A DNA stretch of 19,489 nucleotides from Actinomycetes bacterium (GTDB lineage: Bacteria > Actinomycetota > Actinomycetes > Actinomycetales > Cellulomonadaceae): NCBI GenBank assembly GCA_023438885.1, contig JAEXPS010000221.1, forward strand, positions 1 through 19,489, read 5' to 3'. The notes below the pieces were generated by a model, which saw nothing but the letters and a program-made list of their open reading frames with translations, was not told the DNA's origin and made no database searches. Each line of letters starts with the position of its first letter. The first letter of the stretch is position 1. This document shows positions 1 to 6,025 of the stretch, one piece after another. The position numbers were made by a program, and so were the translations under genes.

Positions 1-734
1 GTGCCGGTGGCCGGCGACGGCCAGGCCTCGCGGACGAACCAGGCCAGCCAGCCGTCGGCGGCGGCCGGCAGCGCGGGCGCCTGGGCGCGCTCCCTGCTGA
101 TCGACGCCGCCCATCCCGTCGCGCCCGTGCCCGTGGCCACGATGAGACCCGACGAGGACTGGCGCTCCGGGCCGCCGGCTCCGGCGCCCGGCACCTCGAG
201 CCGGTAGCGCGCCGACTGGTGGGTGGGGTGGCCGACGAACACCTCGTTGAGCGCGTCGAGGCTGCGCCCGTCGTCGAGCGTCGCCCGCGCCATCGTCCGG
301 GCCTCGACCACCGCGCTGCCGGCGACGAGGTCCGGCAGGAGCGCGCCGGCCGCGCTCGCCGCGTGCCGCACCAGCACGCCGGGGTTCCGGCCGGGCTCGG
401 GGTCGACGCCGAGCACCGGCTGGCCGTCGAGGTACTTCGCGGCGTTCGCGACCAGCCCGTCCTGGCCCACGACGACCACGACGTCCTCCGGCTCGAACGC
501 GAACCGTGCCAGGTCGCCTCGCTCGACGTCACCGCGCCGCCACGCCGGGGGGACCGCCGCCCGCACGGCAGCGAGCGCCTCGGCGTGCGCGTCGTGGCGC
601 GCCTGCACCTCGGCCAGGTCGCGGCCCCGCGAGCGGAGGAAGAACTCGGCCTGGCCCCGCGTCCCGTGCTCGTCGACCAGGCCGTCGAGCTCGGTGCGCC
701 GATGCACGACGACGACGCGGGGGATCGTGGCCAT
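1..734 (-). CDS. NAD kinase-like protein, 3' end cut off by window edge
   Basis: An open minus-strand frame starts at ATG 732-734, one base after the SPFH stop codon, and stays open for 244 codons to the left edge, so the C-terminus is missing. Three blocks match the ATP-NAD kinase fold: a beta-strand run ending in VVVVVGQDGL (residues 85-94, in place of the usual GGDGT), then PVLGVDPEP (106-114); an LNEVFVG block (162-168) resembling the NE motif; and SGLIVATGTGATGW (195-208) resembling the GLIVSTPTGSTAY loop. Known family members phosphorylate NAD to NADP or related substrates. The altered GGDGT motif and the roughly 60-residue N-terminal stretch before the core suggest a divergent subfamily, so the substrate is uncertain. 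It is translationally coupled to the SPFH gene, and its neighbour opposite is an NrtR-type regulator, which fits an NAD-related role (inference). Confidence 0.72.
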   Translation of the reverse strand, partial: MATIPRVVVVHRRTELDGLVDEHGTRGQAEFFLRSRGRDLAEVQARHDAHAEALAAVRAAVPPAWRRGDVERGDLARFAFEPEDVVVVVGQDGLVANAAKYLDGQPVLGVDPEPGRNPGVLVRHAASAAGALLPDLVAGSAVVEARTMARATLDDGRSLDALNEVFVGHPTHQSARYRLEVPGAGAGGPERQSSSGLIVATGTGATGWAASISRERAQAPALPAAADGWLAWFVREAWPSPATG

Positions 735-735
735 C

Positions 736-1752
736 TCAGACCTCCGAGGCGCCGGTCCGGCCACCGATCAGCCCGGCGAGGGCGCCGGTGAGCAGGTCGG
801 GCGTGACGGTGAGGTTGCCCACGGCCGGAAGCTGCCCGACGACGTCGCGGACCGTGAGCATGGTGAGCACCTGGGCCGGCGCGTCGGCGTAGACGCTCAC
901 CCGGGCGGCCTCGGCGGCAGCCGCAGCCTCGCCGGCGAGCCGGGTACGCCGGGCCTCCGCCTCGGCGACGATGCCTTCCTGCTGCGCCGCCGCGTTCGCC
1001 TCGATCAGAGCGGCGGCCGCGGCCTCCTCGGCGCGCGCGCGGGCGTTGCGGCCCTCCTGGACGACGAGCTCCTGCTGACGCACGGCGAGCTCGATGCGGT
1101 TGGCCAGCTCGTTCTCCGCGATGGCGCGCTCGCGCTCCACCGCGAGGGCCCGGCGCTCGTAGGTGGCTTTGTCGGCCTCGGCCTGCGTCGCCTCGCGGGT
1201 CGGCGTCTGCAGGTACTTCTCGAGGTCCGCCTCGGCGCGCACCGCTCCGATCCGGGCGCCGAGCACGCAGATGCCGGTGCTCGCGAGCCGCTCGTCGGCC
1301 TGGAGTCCCGCGGTGATCGCCTGCTGGAGCGTCGCGACGCCGGTGGTGACGGCCTGGACCAGCGTCATCGTGCCGGCAGCGGCCATCACCCGGCCGGAGG
1401 CCAGCTCGCCGAGCAGGTGGGCCACCTGCTCCAGCGGCTGGCCGGTCCACCGGCCCGTGGCCAGGTCGAGCGAGAAGTCGAGGTGCTCGGCGACCCGCCT
1501 GGGGTCGTCGAACCGGTAGCTGACGGTGACCTGGGCGGTCAGCTCCTGGAAGTCGGCGGTCCGAGCGCGGGCCACGAGCGGCAGCTCCCGGTCGTCGACG
1601 GGCACCTCGGACAGCGCCGCGGTGAGCGGCCGGAACCAGAACGCGGCGCCCCGCCCGGCGTGGCGCTCCCGTCCCCTGCGGAGGTGGACCACGTAGGAGG
1701 TGGGCGTGGCGCGAAGGTGCCGGACGAAGGGGAACCTGCTGATGGTGGCCAT
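736..1752 (-). CDS. SPFH/Band 7 domain protein, soluble
   Basis: The 338-residue product starts at ATG 1750-1752, preceded by a GGAGAGG ribosome-binding site. Residues about 15-185 look like an SPFH/Band 7 domain, including a block of the type FQELTAQVTVSYRFDDP. Residues about 195-290 form a long Ala/Glu/Arg-rich coiled coil, and a short Gly/Leu-rich tail follows. SPFH proteins usually oligomerise into rings or membrane microdomain scaffolds. No N-terminal transmembrane segment or signal peptide is visible, so this one probably sits in the cytosol or on the membrane face. It is the first gene of a minus-strand pair; the NAD-kinase-like gene starts one base after its stop. Its predicted promoter overlaps two palindromes that are likely bound by the divergent NrtR-like protein. 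The family call is firm; the cellular role is unknown. Confidence 0.85.
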   Translation of the reverse strand: MATISRFPFVRHLRATPTSYVVHLRRGRERHAGRGAAFWFRPLTAALSEVPVDDRELPLVARARTADFQELTAQVTVSYRFDDPRRVAEHLDFSLDLATGRWTGQPLEQVAHLLGELASGRVMAAAGTMTLVQAVTTGVATLQQAITAGLQADERLASTGICVLGARIGAVRAEADLEKYLQTPTREATQAEADKATYERRALAVERERAIAENELANRIELAVRQQELVVQEGRNARARAEEAAAAALIEANAAAQQEGIVAEAEARRTRLAGEAAAAAEAARVSVYADAPAQVLTMLTVRDVVGQLPAVGNLTVTPDLLTGALAGLIGGRTGASEV

Positions 1753-1773
1753 GATGCCCGCCTCTCCAGTTGT

Positions 1774-1792
1774 TATCGTCAGGAGGACGATA
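1774..1792. promoter_or_regulatory. Candidate NrtR operator 1
   Basis: TATCGTC-AGGAG-GACGATA is a perfect 7-5-7 inverted repeat in the SPFH/nrtR intergenic region. It overlaps the predicted -10 of the SPFH promoter. Its core TCGTC-N5-GACGA recurs 34 bp away as operator 2. NrtR regulators bind palindromes of about 20 bp near their targets; assignment to the adjacent regulator is inference. Confidence 0.7.
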
Positions 1793-1816
1793 TTCCGTTC
1801 CGGTTGTTCTCGTCAA
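1787..1816 (-). promoter_or_regulatory. Predicted SPFH/NAD-kinase-like promoter
   Basis: On the minus strand TTGACG (1811-1816) is followed 18 bp later by TATCGT (1787-1792). This would start transcription near 1780 and give a leader of about 28 nt holding the GGAGAGG ribosome site. Both elements overlap the palindromic operators. Confidence 0.45.
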
Positions 1817-1832
1817 TCTGACGACATACAGT
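1804..1832 (+). promoter_or_regulatory. Predicted nrtR promoter
   Basis: TTGTTC (1804-1809), a 17-bp spacer and TACAGT (1827-1832) resemble a sigma-70-type promoter. The -10 ends 8 nt before GTG 1841 with no Shine-Dalgarno between, suggesting a leaderless mRNA. Operator 2 fills the spacer, so autorepression is likely. Confidence 0.45.
1810..1824. promoter_or_regulatory. Candidate NrtR operator 2
   Basis: TCGTCAATCTGACGA is a perfect inverted repeat with the same TCGTC-N5-GACGA core as operator 1. The two sites also share the flanking direct repeat GTTGTT[A/C]TCGTC at 1769-1780 and 1803-1814. This copy lies in the spacer of the predicted nrtR promoter and overlaps the predicted -35 of the SPFH promoter, so binding could repress both directions. 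Confidence 0.68.
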
Positions 1833-1840
1833 CGCGGACT

Positions 1841-2536
1841 GTGGAGGGATACGACCCGACGCAGTTCGCGCCGTTCGCGGTCTCCGTGGACGTCGTCGCG
1901 CTGACCGTGCGTGACGAGAGGCTGCACGTGCTCGTCGTGCGGCGAGGAGAGGAGCCGTACGCCGGCCGGCTGGCGCTGCCCGGCGGCTTCGTGCGGCCGG
2001 ACGAGGACCTCGCCGAGGCGGCTGCGCGCGAGCTGGCGGAGGAGACCGGCATCCTGCGCACCCCGTCCCACCTGGAGCAGCTGGCGACCTACGGAGCGCC
2101 CGCGCGCGACCCGCGGATGCGCGTCGTGTCCGTCGCGTACCTGGCGCTCGCCCCGGAGCTGCCGGACGCTGCCGCCGGCGGGGACGCCTCCGCCGCGAGC
2201 TGGGTGCCGGCGGACGGGATCGAGCCGGGAGACCTGGCCTTCGACCACGCGGCGATCCTGGCCGACGGCCTGGAGCGGGCCCGGGCCAAGCTGGAGTACT
2301 CCTCGCTGGCGACCTCGTTCTGCCCGCCGGAGTTCACGGTGGCCCAGCTGCGCCGCGTGTACGAGGCGGTGTGGGGCCTGACGCTCGACCCGCGCAACTT
2401 CCATCGCAAGGTGACCCGAACCCCCGGGCTCCTGGTCGAGACCGGCCGCTCGGTCGTCGACGGTCGCGGCCGACCCGCCGCCCTGTACCGCGCGGGCACC
2501 GCCGCCGCCCTGAACCCGCCGCTCACCCGAGAGTGA
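1841..2536 (+). CDS. nrtR: NrtR-type Nudix/winged-helix transcriptional regulator
   Basis: The 231-residue protein has an N-terminal Nudix domain (about 10-145) with an intact Nudix box GX5EX7REX2EEXGU at 49-71. A C-terminal winged-helix region (about 150-225) includes FTVAQLRRVYEAVWG and a basic stretch around NFHRKV. This two-domain layout is that of NrtR, which senses ADP-ribose or related NAD metabolites and represses NAD-metabolism genes. GTG 1841 was chosen because no in-frame start codon lies between the predicted -10 and it; the longer frame from 1700 would run through the operators and into the divergent SPFH gene. An intact Nudix box suggests that hydrolase activity may be kept. The likely targets are itself and the divergent SPFH/NAD-kinase-like pair, from the palindromes between them (inference). 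Confidence 0.85.
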   Translation: MEGYDPTQFAPFAVSVDVVALTVRDERLHVLVVRRGEEPYAGRLALPGGFVRPDEDLAEAAARELAEETGILRTPSHLEQLATYGAPARDPRMRVVSVAYLALAPELPDAAAGGDASAASWVPADGIEPGDLAFDHAAILADGLERARAKLEYSSLATSFCPPEFTVAQLRRVYEAVWGLTLDPRNFHRKVTRTPGLLVETGRSVVDGRGRPAALYRAGTAAALNPPLTRE

Positions 2537-2552
2537 CCAGCCCGAGCCCGCC

Positions 2553-2558
2553 TAGGGT
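2553..2558 (+). promoter_or_regulatory. Putative -10 of dop, leaderless start
   Basis: TAGGGT ends 6 nt before GTG 2565 and no Shine-Dalgarno lies between. The spacing fits leaderless transcription, common in actinomycetes. No convincing -35 is seen. Confidence 0.4.
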
Positions 2559-2564
2559 TGAGCC

Positions 2565-4172
2565 GTGACCGTGCGCAGGATCATGGGCCTCGAGACCGAG
2601 TACGGCGTGCTCCAGCCGGGCAGGCCGCTGGCGAACCCGATGCTGCTGTCGGGGCACGTCGTCGCCGTGCACGCCGCCGCGCGCGAAGGTGCCCGGGCCC
2701 GGGCGAGGTGGGACTACGACGACGAGGATCCGCTGCACGACGCCCGCGGCTTCCACCTGCAGCGCGTCTCCGCCCACCCGTCGTTGCTCACCGACGACCC
2801 GGCACTTCCGGCCCCCTCCGGTGACGGCACGCAGCTGGTGCCGCGCACGACGACCGAGGAGTACGAGGACCCCGGCGCCGCCAACGTGGTGCTGACGAAC
2901 GGCGCGCGCCTGTACGTGGACCACGCCCACCCGGAGTACTCCACCCCCGAGGTGACCAACCCGCTCGACGCCGTGCGGTGGGACCGGGCCGGGGAGATGG
3001 TGATGCTGGCGTCCGTCCGGGCGCTCGCCTCGACGCCCGCGCTGCCGGACGTCACCCTCTACAAGAACAACGTGGACGGCAAGGGCGCCACCTACGGCAC
3101 CCACGAGAACTACCTCGTCGACCGCGCGGTGCCGTTCGTGGAGCTGGCCGCGCGGCTGATCCCGTTCTTCGTCACTCGGCAGGTGTTCACGGGCGCCGGA
3201 CGCGTCGGCCTGGGCCAGCACGGAGAGGAGCCCGGCTTCCAGCTGTCGCAGCGCGCCGACTACATCGAGGCGGAGATCGGCCTGGAGACCACGCTGCGCC
3301 GGCCGATCGTCAACACGCGCGACGAGCCGCACGCCGACCCGGTCCGCTGGCGGCGTCTGCACGTGATCCTCGGCGACGCGACGATGCTCGAGGTCGCCAC
3401 CTACCTGCGGCTGGGCACCACGTCGCTGGTGCTGTGGCTGATCGAGCGCGCGCAGGTCGACGCGGCCGCCCGCGGCGCGATGGCCGCGATCGACTCCGTC
3501 CGGCTCGCCGACCCCGTGCGTGCGGTCCACGAGGTGAGTCACGACCTGACGTTGCGCCGGCCGGTGGAGCTGGCGGACGGGCGGGAGATGACGGCGATCG
3601 AGGTCCAGCGCGTCTACCTGGACGCGGTTCGCGAGGCCCTCGGCGCCTTCGGCCAGGCGCCGGACGAGCAGACCGCGGACGTCGTCGCACGCTGGGACTC
3701 GTTGCTCACCCGGTTGGCCGACGACCCCGCGAGCTGCGCGCGCGAGGTCGAGTGGCTGGCGAAGCTGCGACTCCTGGAGGGCATGCGACGCCGCGACCGC
3801 CTCGAGTGGGATCACCCGCGGCTGGCGGCGGTCGACCTGCAGTGGTCGGACGTGCGACCGGAGCGCGGGCTGTACCACCGGCTGCTCGCGGCGGGCGCCG
3901 TCGAGACGCTGGTGAGCGACGAGGCGGTCGCCGCCGCCGTGCAGCGTCCGCCCGACGACACGCGGGCCTTCTTCCGCGGCGAGGCGATCAAGCGCTACCC
4001 CGGCGAGGTCTCGGCGGCGAGCTGGGACTCGGTGGTGTTCGACGTGCCCGGGGCCCACTCGCTGCAGCGCGTGCCGATGCGCGACCCCGCGCGTGGCACC
4101 CGCGCCCACGTCGGCGCCCTGCTCGACGCCAGCCCGGACGCGCGGAGCCTGCTCAGCGCGCTGGAGCGCTGA
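2565..4172 (+). CDS. dop: Pup deamidase/depupylase Dop
   Basis: Dop converts the C-terminal Gln of Pup to Glu so that PafA can ligate it, and it also removes Pup from tagged proteins. The 535-residue protein opens with MTVRRIMGLETEYGV, carrying the metal/ATP-binding glutamates E10 and E12. Residues about 45-64 (WDYDDEDPLHDARGF) match the Dop-loop, which PafA lacks and which separates the two paralogs. The catalytic aspartate is probably D119 in LYVDHAHPEYSTPE. Further shared blocks are LYKNNVDGKGATYGTHENY and RPIVNTRDEPHAD. GTG 2565 was chosen because the resulting N-terminus matches family members. The usual length is about 500 residues, so this one is slightly long. It lies 28 bp after nrtR and upstream of pup; no ATPase gene (mpa/arc) precedes it. 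Confidence 0.96.
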   Translation: MTVRRIMGLETEYGVLQPGRPLANPMLLSGHVVAVHAAAREGARARARWDYDDEDPLHDARGFHLQRVSAHPSLLTDDPALPAPSGDGTQLVPRTTTEEYEDPGAANVVLTNGARLYVDHAHPEYSTPEVTNPLDAVRWDRAGEMVMLASVRALASTPALPDVTLYKNNVDGKGATYGTHENYLVDRAVPFVELAARLIPFFVTRQVFTGAGRVGLGQHGEEPGFQLSQRADYIEAEIGLETTLRRPIVNTRDEPHADPVRWRRLHVILGDATMLEVATYLRLGTTSLVLWLIERAQVDAAARGAMAAIDSVRLADPVRAVHEVSHDLTLRRPVELADGREMTAIEVQRVYLDAVREALGAFGQAPDEQTADVVARWDSLLTRLADDPASCAREVEWLAKLRLLEGMRRRDRLEWDHPRLAAVDLQWSDVRPERGLYHRLLAAGAVETLVSDEAVAAAVQRPPDDTRAFFRGEAIKRYPGEVSAASWDSVVFDVPGAHSLQRVPMRDPARGTRAHVGALLDASPDARSLLSALER

Positions 4173-4198
4173 CCCCGGGGTTCGTCGCACGATGGGCC

Positions 4199-4240
4199 TA
4201 GTGTGGGTCCCAGGAGCACCACCGAGCAGGAGGTCGCCAG
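4199..4240 (+). promoter_or_regulatory. Putative pup promoter -10 and strong RBS
   Basis: TAGTGT (4199-4204) is a possible -10 without a clear -35. AGGAGG (4228-4233) sits 7 nt before ATG 4241 and is a near-perfect Shine-Dalgarno, fitting the high output expected for a small consumable tag. Confidence 0.45.
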
Positions 4241-4432
4241 ATGGCCGGATCCGAGTACGCGCAGCGCCGCCACGACGACGAGCCCGTCGACGAGCCCACG
4301 CCCCCGCCCGCGGCCCCAGCCGCGCAGGGCCGGGACACGGAGGTCGACGCCCTCCTCGAGGAGATCGACGAGGTGCTGGAGCAGAACGCCGAGCAGTTCG
4401 TCCGCGGCTTCGTGCAGAAGGGCGGGCAGTGA
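4241..4432 (+). CDS. pup: Prokaryotic ubiquitin-like protein Pup
   Basis: Pup is the small, mostly disordered tag attached through its C-terminus to lysines of proteins destined for the proteasome. This 63-residue product has a disordered acidic, proline-rich N-terminal half, then the helical region EVDALLEEIDEVLEQNAEQF that binds the proteasomal ATPase coiled coil. It ends in VQKGGQ. The terminal Gln means Dop must deamidate it before PafA can use it. The only lysine is K60, close to the C-terminus. It sits between dop and prcB, with 6 nt to prcB. Length and C-terminus are typical of the family. Confidence 0.98.
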   Translation: MAGSEYAQRRHDDEPVDEPTPPPAAPAAQGRDTEVDALLEEIDEVLEQNAEQFVRGFVQKGGQ

Positions 4433-4438
4433 CGCGCG

Positions 4439-5284
4439 ATGAGCCGGGCCGACATCACCCCGTCCGGGCGGCTGCCGCACGCCTTCACCACCCCGGGATC
4501 CGCCTCCTTCGTCGACTTCCTCTCGTCCTACGCGCCGCAGCTGCTGCCCGGTAACCGGTCGTTGCCGGCGGGCACCTCGGGCGCGGAGCTCGCCGCGCCG
4601 CACGCGACGACGATCGTGGCTTTGCGCTACGAGGGCGGCATCGTCATGGCCGGCGACCGCCGGGCGACGATGGGCGCGATGATCGCCAGCCGCAGCATCG
4701 AGAAGGTGTTCCCGGCCGACGAGTACTCGGCCGTGGGCATCGCCGGCACGGCGGGCCTGGCCGTCGAGCTGGTGCGCCTCTTCCAGCTCGAGCTGGAGCA
4801 CTACGAGAAGATCGAGGGCTCGCTGCTGTCGCTGGACGGCAAGGCGAACCGGCTGGCGACGATCGTGCGCGGCCAGCTGGGCCTGGCCCTCCAGGGCCTG
4901 GCGGTGGTCCCGCTGTTCGGCGGCTACGACCTCGACCGGCAGGCGGGCCGCATCTTCTCCTACGACGTCACGGGCGGGCGCTACGAGGAGCAGGACCACC
5001 ATGCGGTGGGCTCCGGCTCGGTGTTCGCGCGCGGCTCGCTCAAGAAGCGGTGGCGCCCCGGGCTCGACGAGCCCGGCGCGGTCGCGGTGGCGGTCGAGGC
5101 CCTGATGGACGCGGCGGACGACGACTCGGCCACGGGCGGCCCGGACAGCGAACGGGCGATCTGGCCGATCGTCGCCGCGGTGAGCGGTGCCGGGTACCAC
5201 CGGGTCTCGGACGACGACCTCGCGGCGGCCGCCGAGGGCGTGCTCCTCGCTCGTCGTGCCGCGCGGGGAGGTGACGCGCGATGA
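4439..5284 (+). CDS. prcB: Proteasome beta subunit PrcB
   Basis: PrcB is the catalytic subunit of the 20S core. The 281-residue precursor has a propeptide of about 56 residues. Predicted self-cleavage in HA/TTIVAL frees T57 as the nucleophile. The companion active-site residues D73 (in AGDRRATMGA) and K89 (in SRSIEKVF) fall at mature positions 17 and 33, as in other actinobacterial PrcB. ATG 4439 lies 6 nt after the pup stop without a strong Shine-Dalgarno, so translation is probably coupled to pup. Its stop overlaps the prcA start by 4 nt. The 16 bases around its start codon are repeated exactly at the prcA start. Confidence 0.97.
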   Translation: MSRADITPSGRLPHAFTTPGSASFVDFLSSYAPQLLPGNRSLPAGTSGAELAAPHATTIVALRYEGGIVMAGDRRATMGAMIASRSIEKVFPADEYSAVGIAGTAGLAVELVRLFQLELEHYEKIEGSLLSLDGKANRLATIVRGQLGLALQGLAVVPLFGGYDLDRQAGRIFSYDVTGGRYEEQDHHAVGSGSVFARGSLKKRWRPGLDEPGAVAVAVEALMDAADDDSATGGPDSERAIWPIVAAVSGAGYHRVSDDDLAAAAEGVLLARRAARGGDAR

Positions 5285-6003
5285 GCATGCCGTTCTACGT
5301 CTCGCCCGAGCAGCTGATGAAGGACCGCGCGGACTACGCGCGCAAGGGCATCGCCCGCGGGCGCTCCGTCGTGGTGCTCCAGTACGACGACGGGGTGCTC
5401 TTCGCCACGGAGAACCCCTCGCGGGCGCTGCACAAGGTCTCGGAGATCTACGACCGCATCGCGTTCGCCGCCGTGGGCAAGTACAACGAGTTCGAGAACC
5501 TGCGCGTGGCCGGTGTGCGGTACGCGGACCTGCGCGGCTACTCCTACGACCGGGTGGACGTCACGGCCCGCGGCCTGGCCAACGCCTACGCGCAGACGCT
5601 GGGCACGGTGTTCACCACCGAGTCCAAGCCGCTGGAGGTCGAGCTCGTCGTGGTCGAGGTGGGCACGCTGCCTGCCGGTGACCAGATCTACCGGCTCTCG
5701 TACGACGGCTCGGTGGCCGACGAGCGCGGCTGGGTGGTGATGGGCGGCCAGGCGGAGCGACTGGGCGCCCTGCTCGGCGACGGCTGGCGGGAGGGCCTGA
5801 CGCTGCGCGACGCGCTGGCTCTCGCGGTCGGAGTGCTGGGCTCGCCGAGCGAGGACGGCGCCACGCAGCGCACGCTGGAGGCGGCCGCGCTGGAGGTCGC
5901 GGTCCTCGACCGCACGCGCCCCCGCCGGGCCTTCCGCCGGCTGACGGGCACCACGCTCGAGGGCCTGCTCGCACCGCACGGCGAGGGGACCGGCAGCGCC
6001 TGA
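5281..6003 (+). CDS. prcA: Proteasome alpha subunit PrcA
   Basis: PrcA forms the outer, gated rings of the 20S core and docks the ATPase. The 240-residue protein begins MSMPFYVSPEQLMKDRADYA, the alpha-type N-terminal gate and H0 helix, followed by ARKGIARGRSVVVLQYDDGVLFATENPS. It has no Thr nucleophile or propeptide, as expected. GGGGAGG at 5265-5271 is a good ribosome site 9 nt before ATG 5281, and the start overlaps the prcB stop by 4 nt (ATGA), suggesting coupled, near-equal synthesis. The C-terminal tail after about residue 215 is Arg/Gly-rich and probably flexible. Confidence 0.96.
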   Translation: MSMPFYVSPEQLMKDRADYARKGIARGRSVVVLQYDDGVLFATENPSRALHKVSEIYDRIAFAAVGKYNEFENLRVAGVRYADLRGYSYDRVDVTARGLANAYAQTLGTVFTTESKPLEVELVVVEVGTLPAGDQIYRLSYDGSVADERGWVVMGGQAERLGALLGDGWREGLTLRDALALAVGVLGSPSEDGATQRTLEAAALEVAVLDRTRPRRAFRRLTGTTLEGLLAPHGEGTGSA

Positions 6004-6025
6004 CACCGGGGAAGGAGGAGCGAGG

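Noticed and set aside
223..1821. 532-residue plus-strand open frame
   Set aside because: It is antisense to the SPFH and NAD-kinase-like genes, whose minus-strand products show clear family motifs; its own product is low-complexity Arg/Ala/Gly text.
1700..1840. Longer NrtR N-terminus from ATG 1700
   Set aside because: It would cover the operators and promoter and enter the divergent SPFH gene; NrtR homology begins right after GTG 1841.
4172..4181. ACCCCGGGGT palindrome between dop and pup as a terminator
   Set aside because: It has no loop or T-run and is too short to form a stable transcript hairpin.
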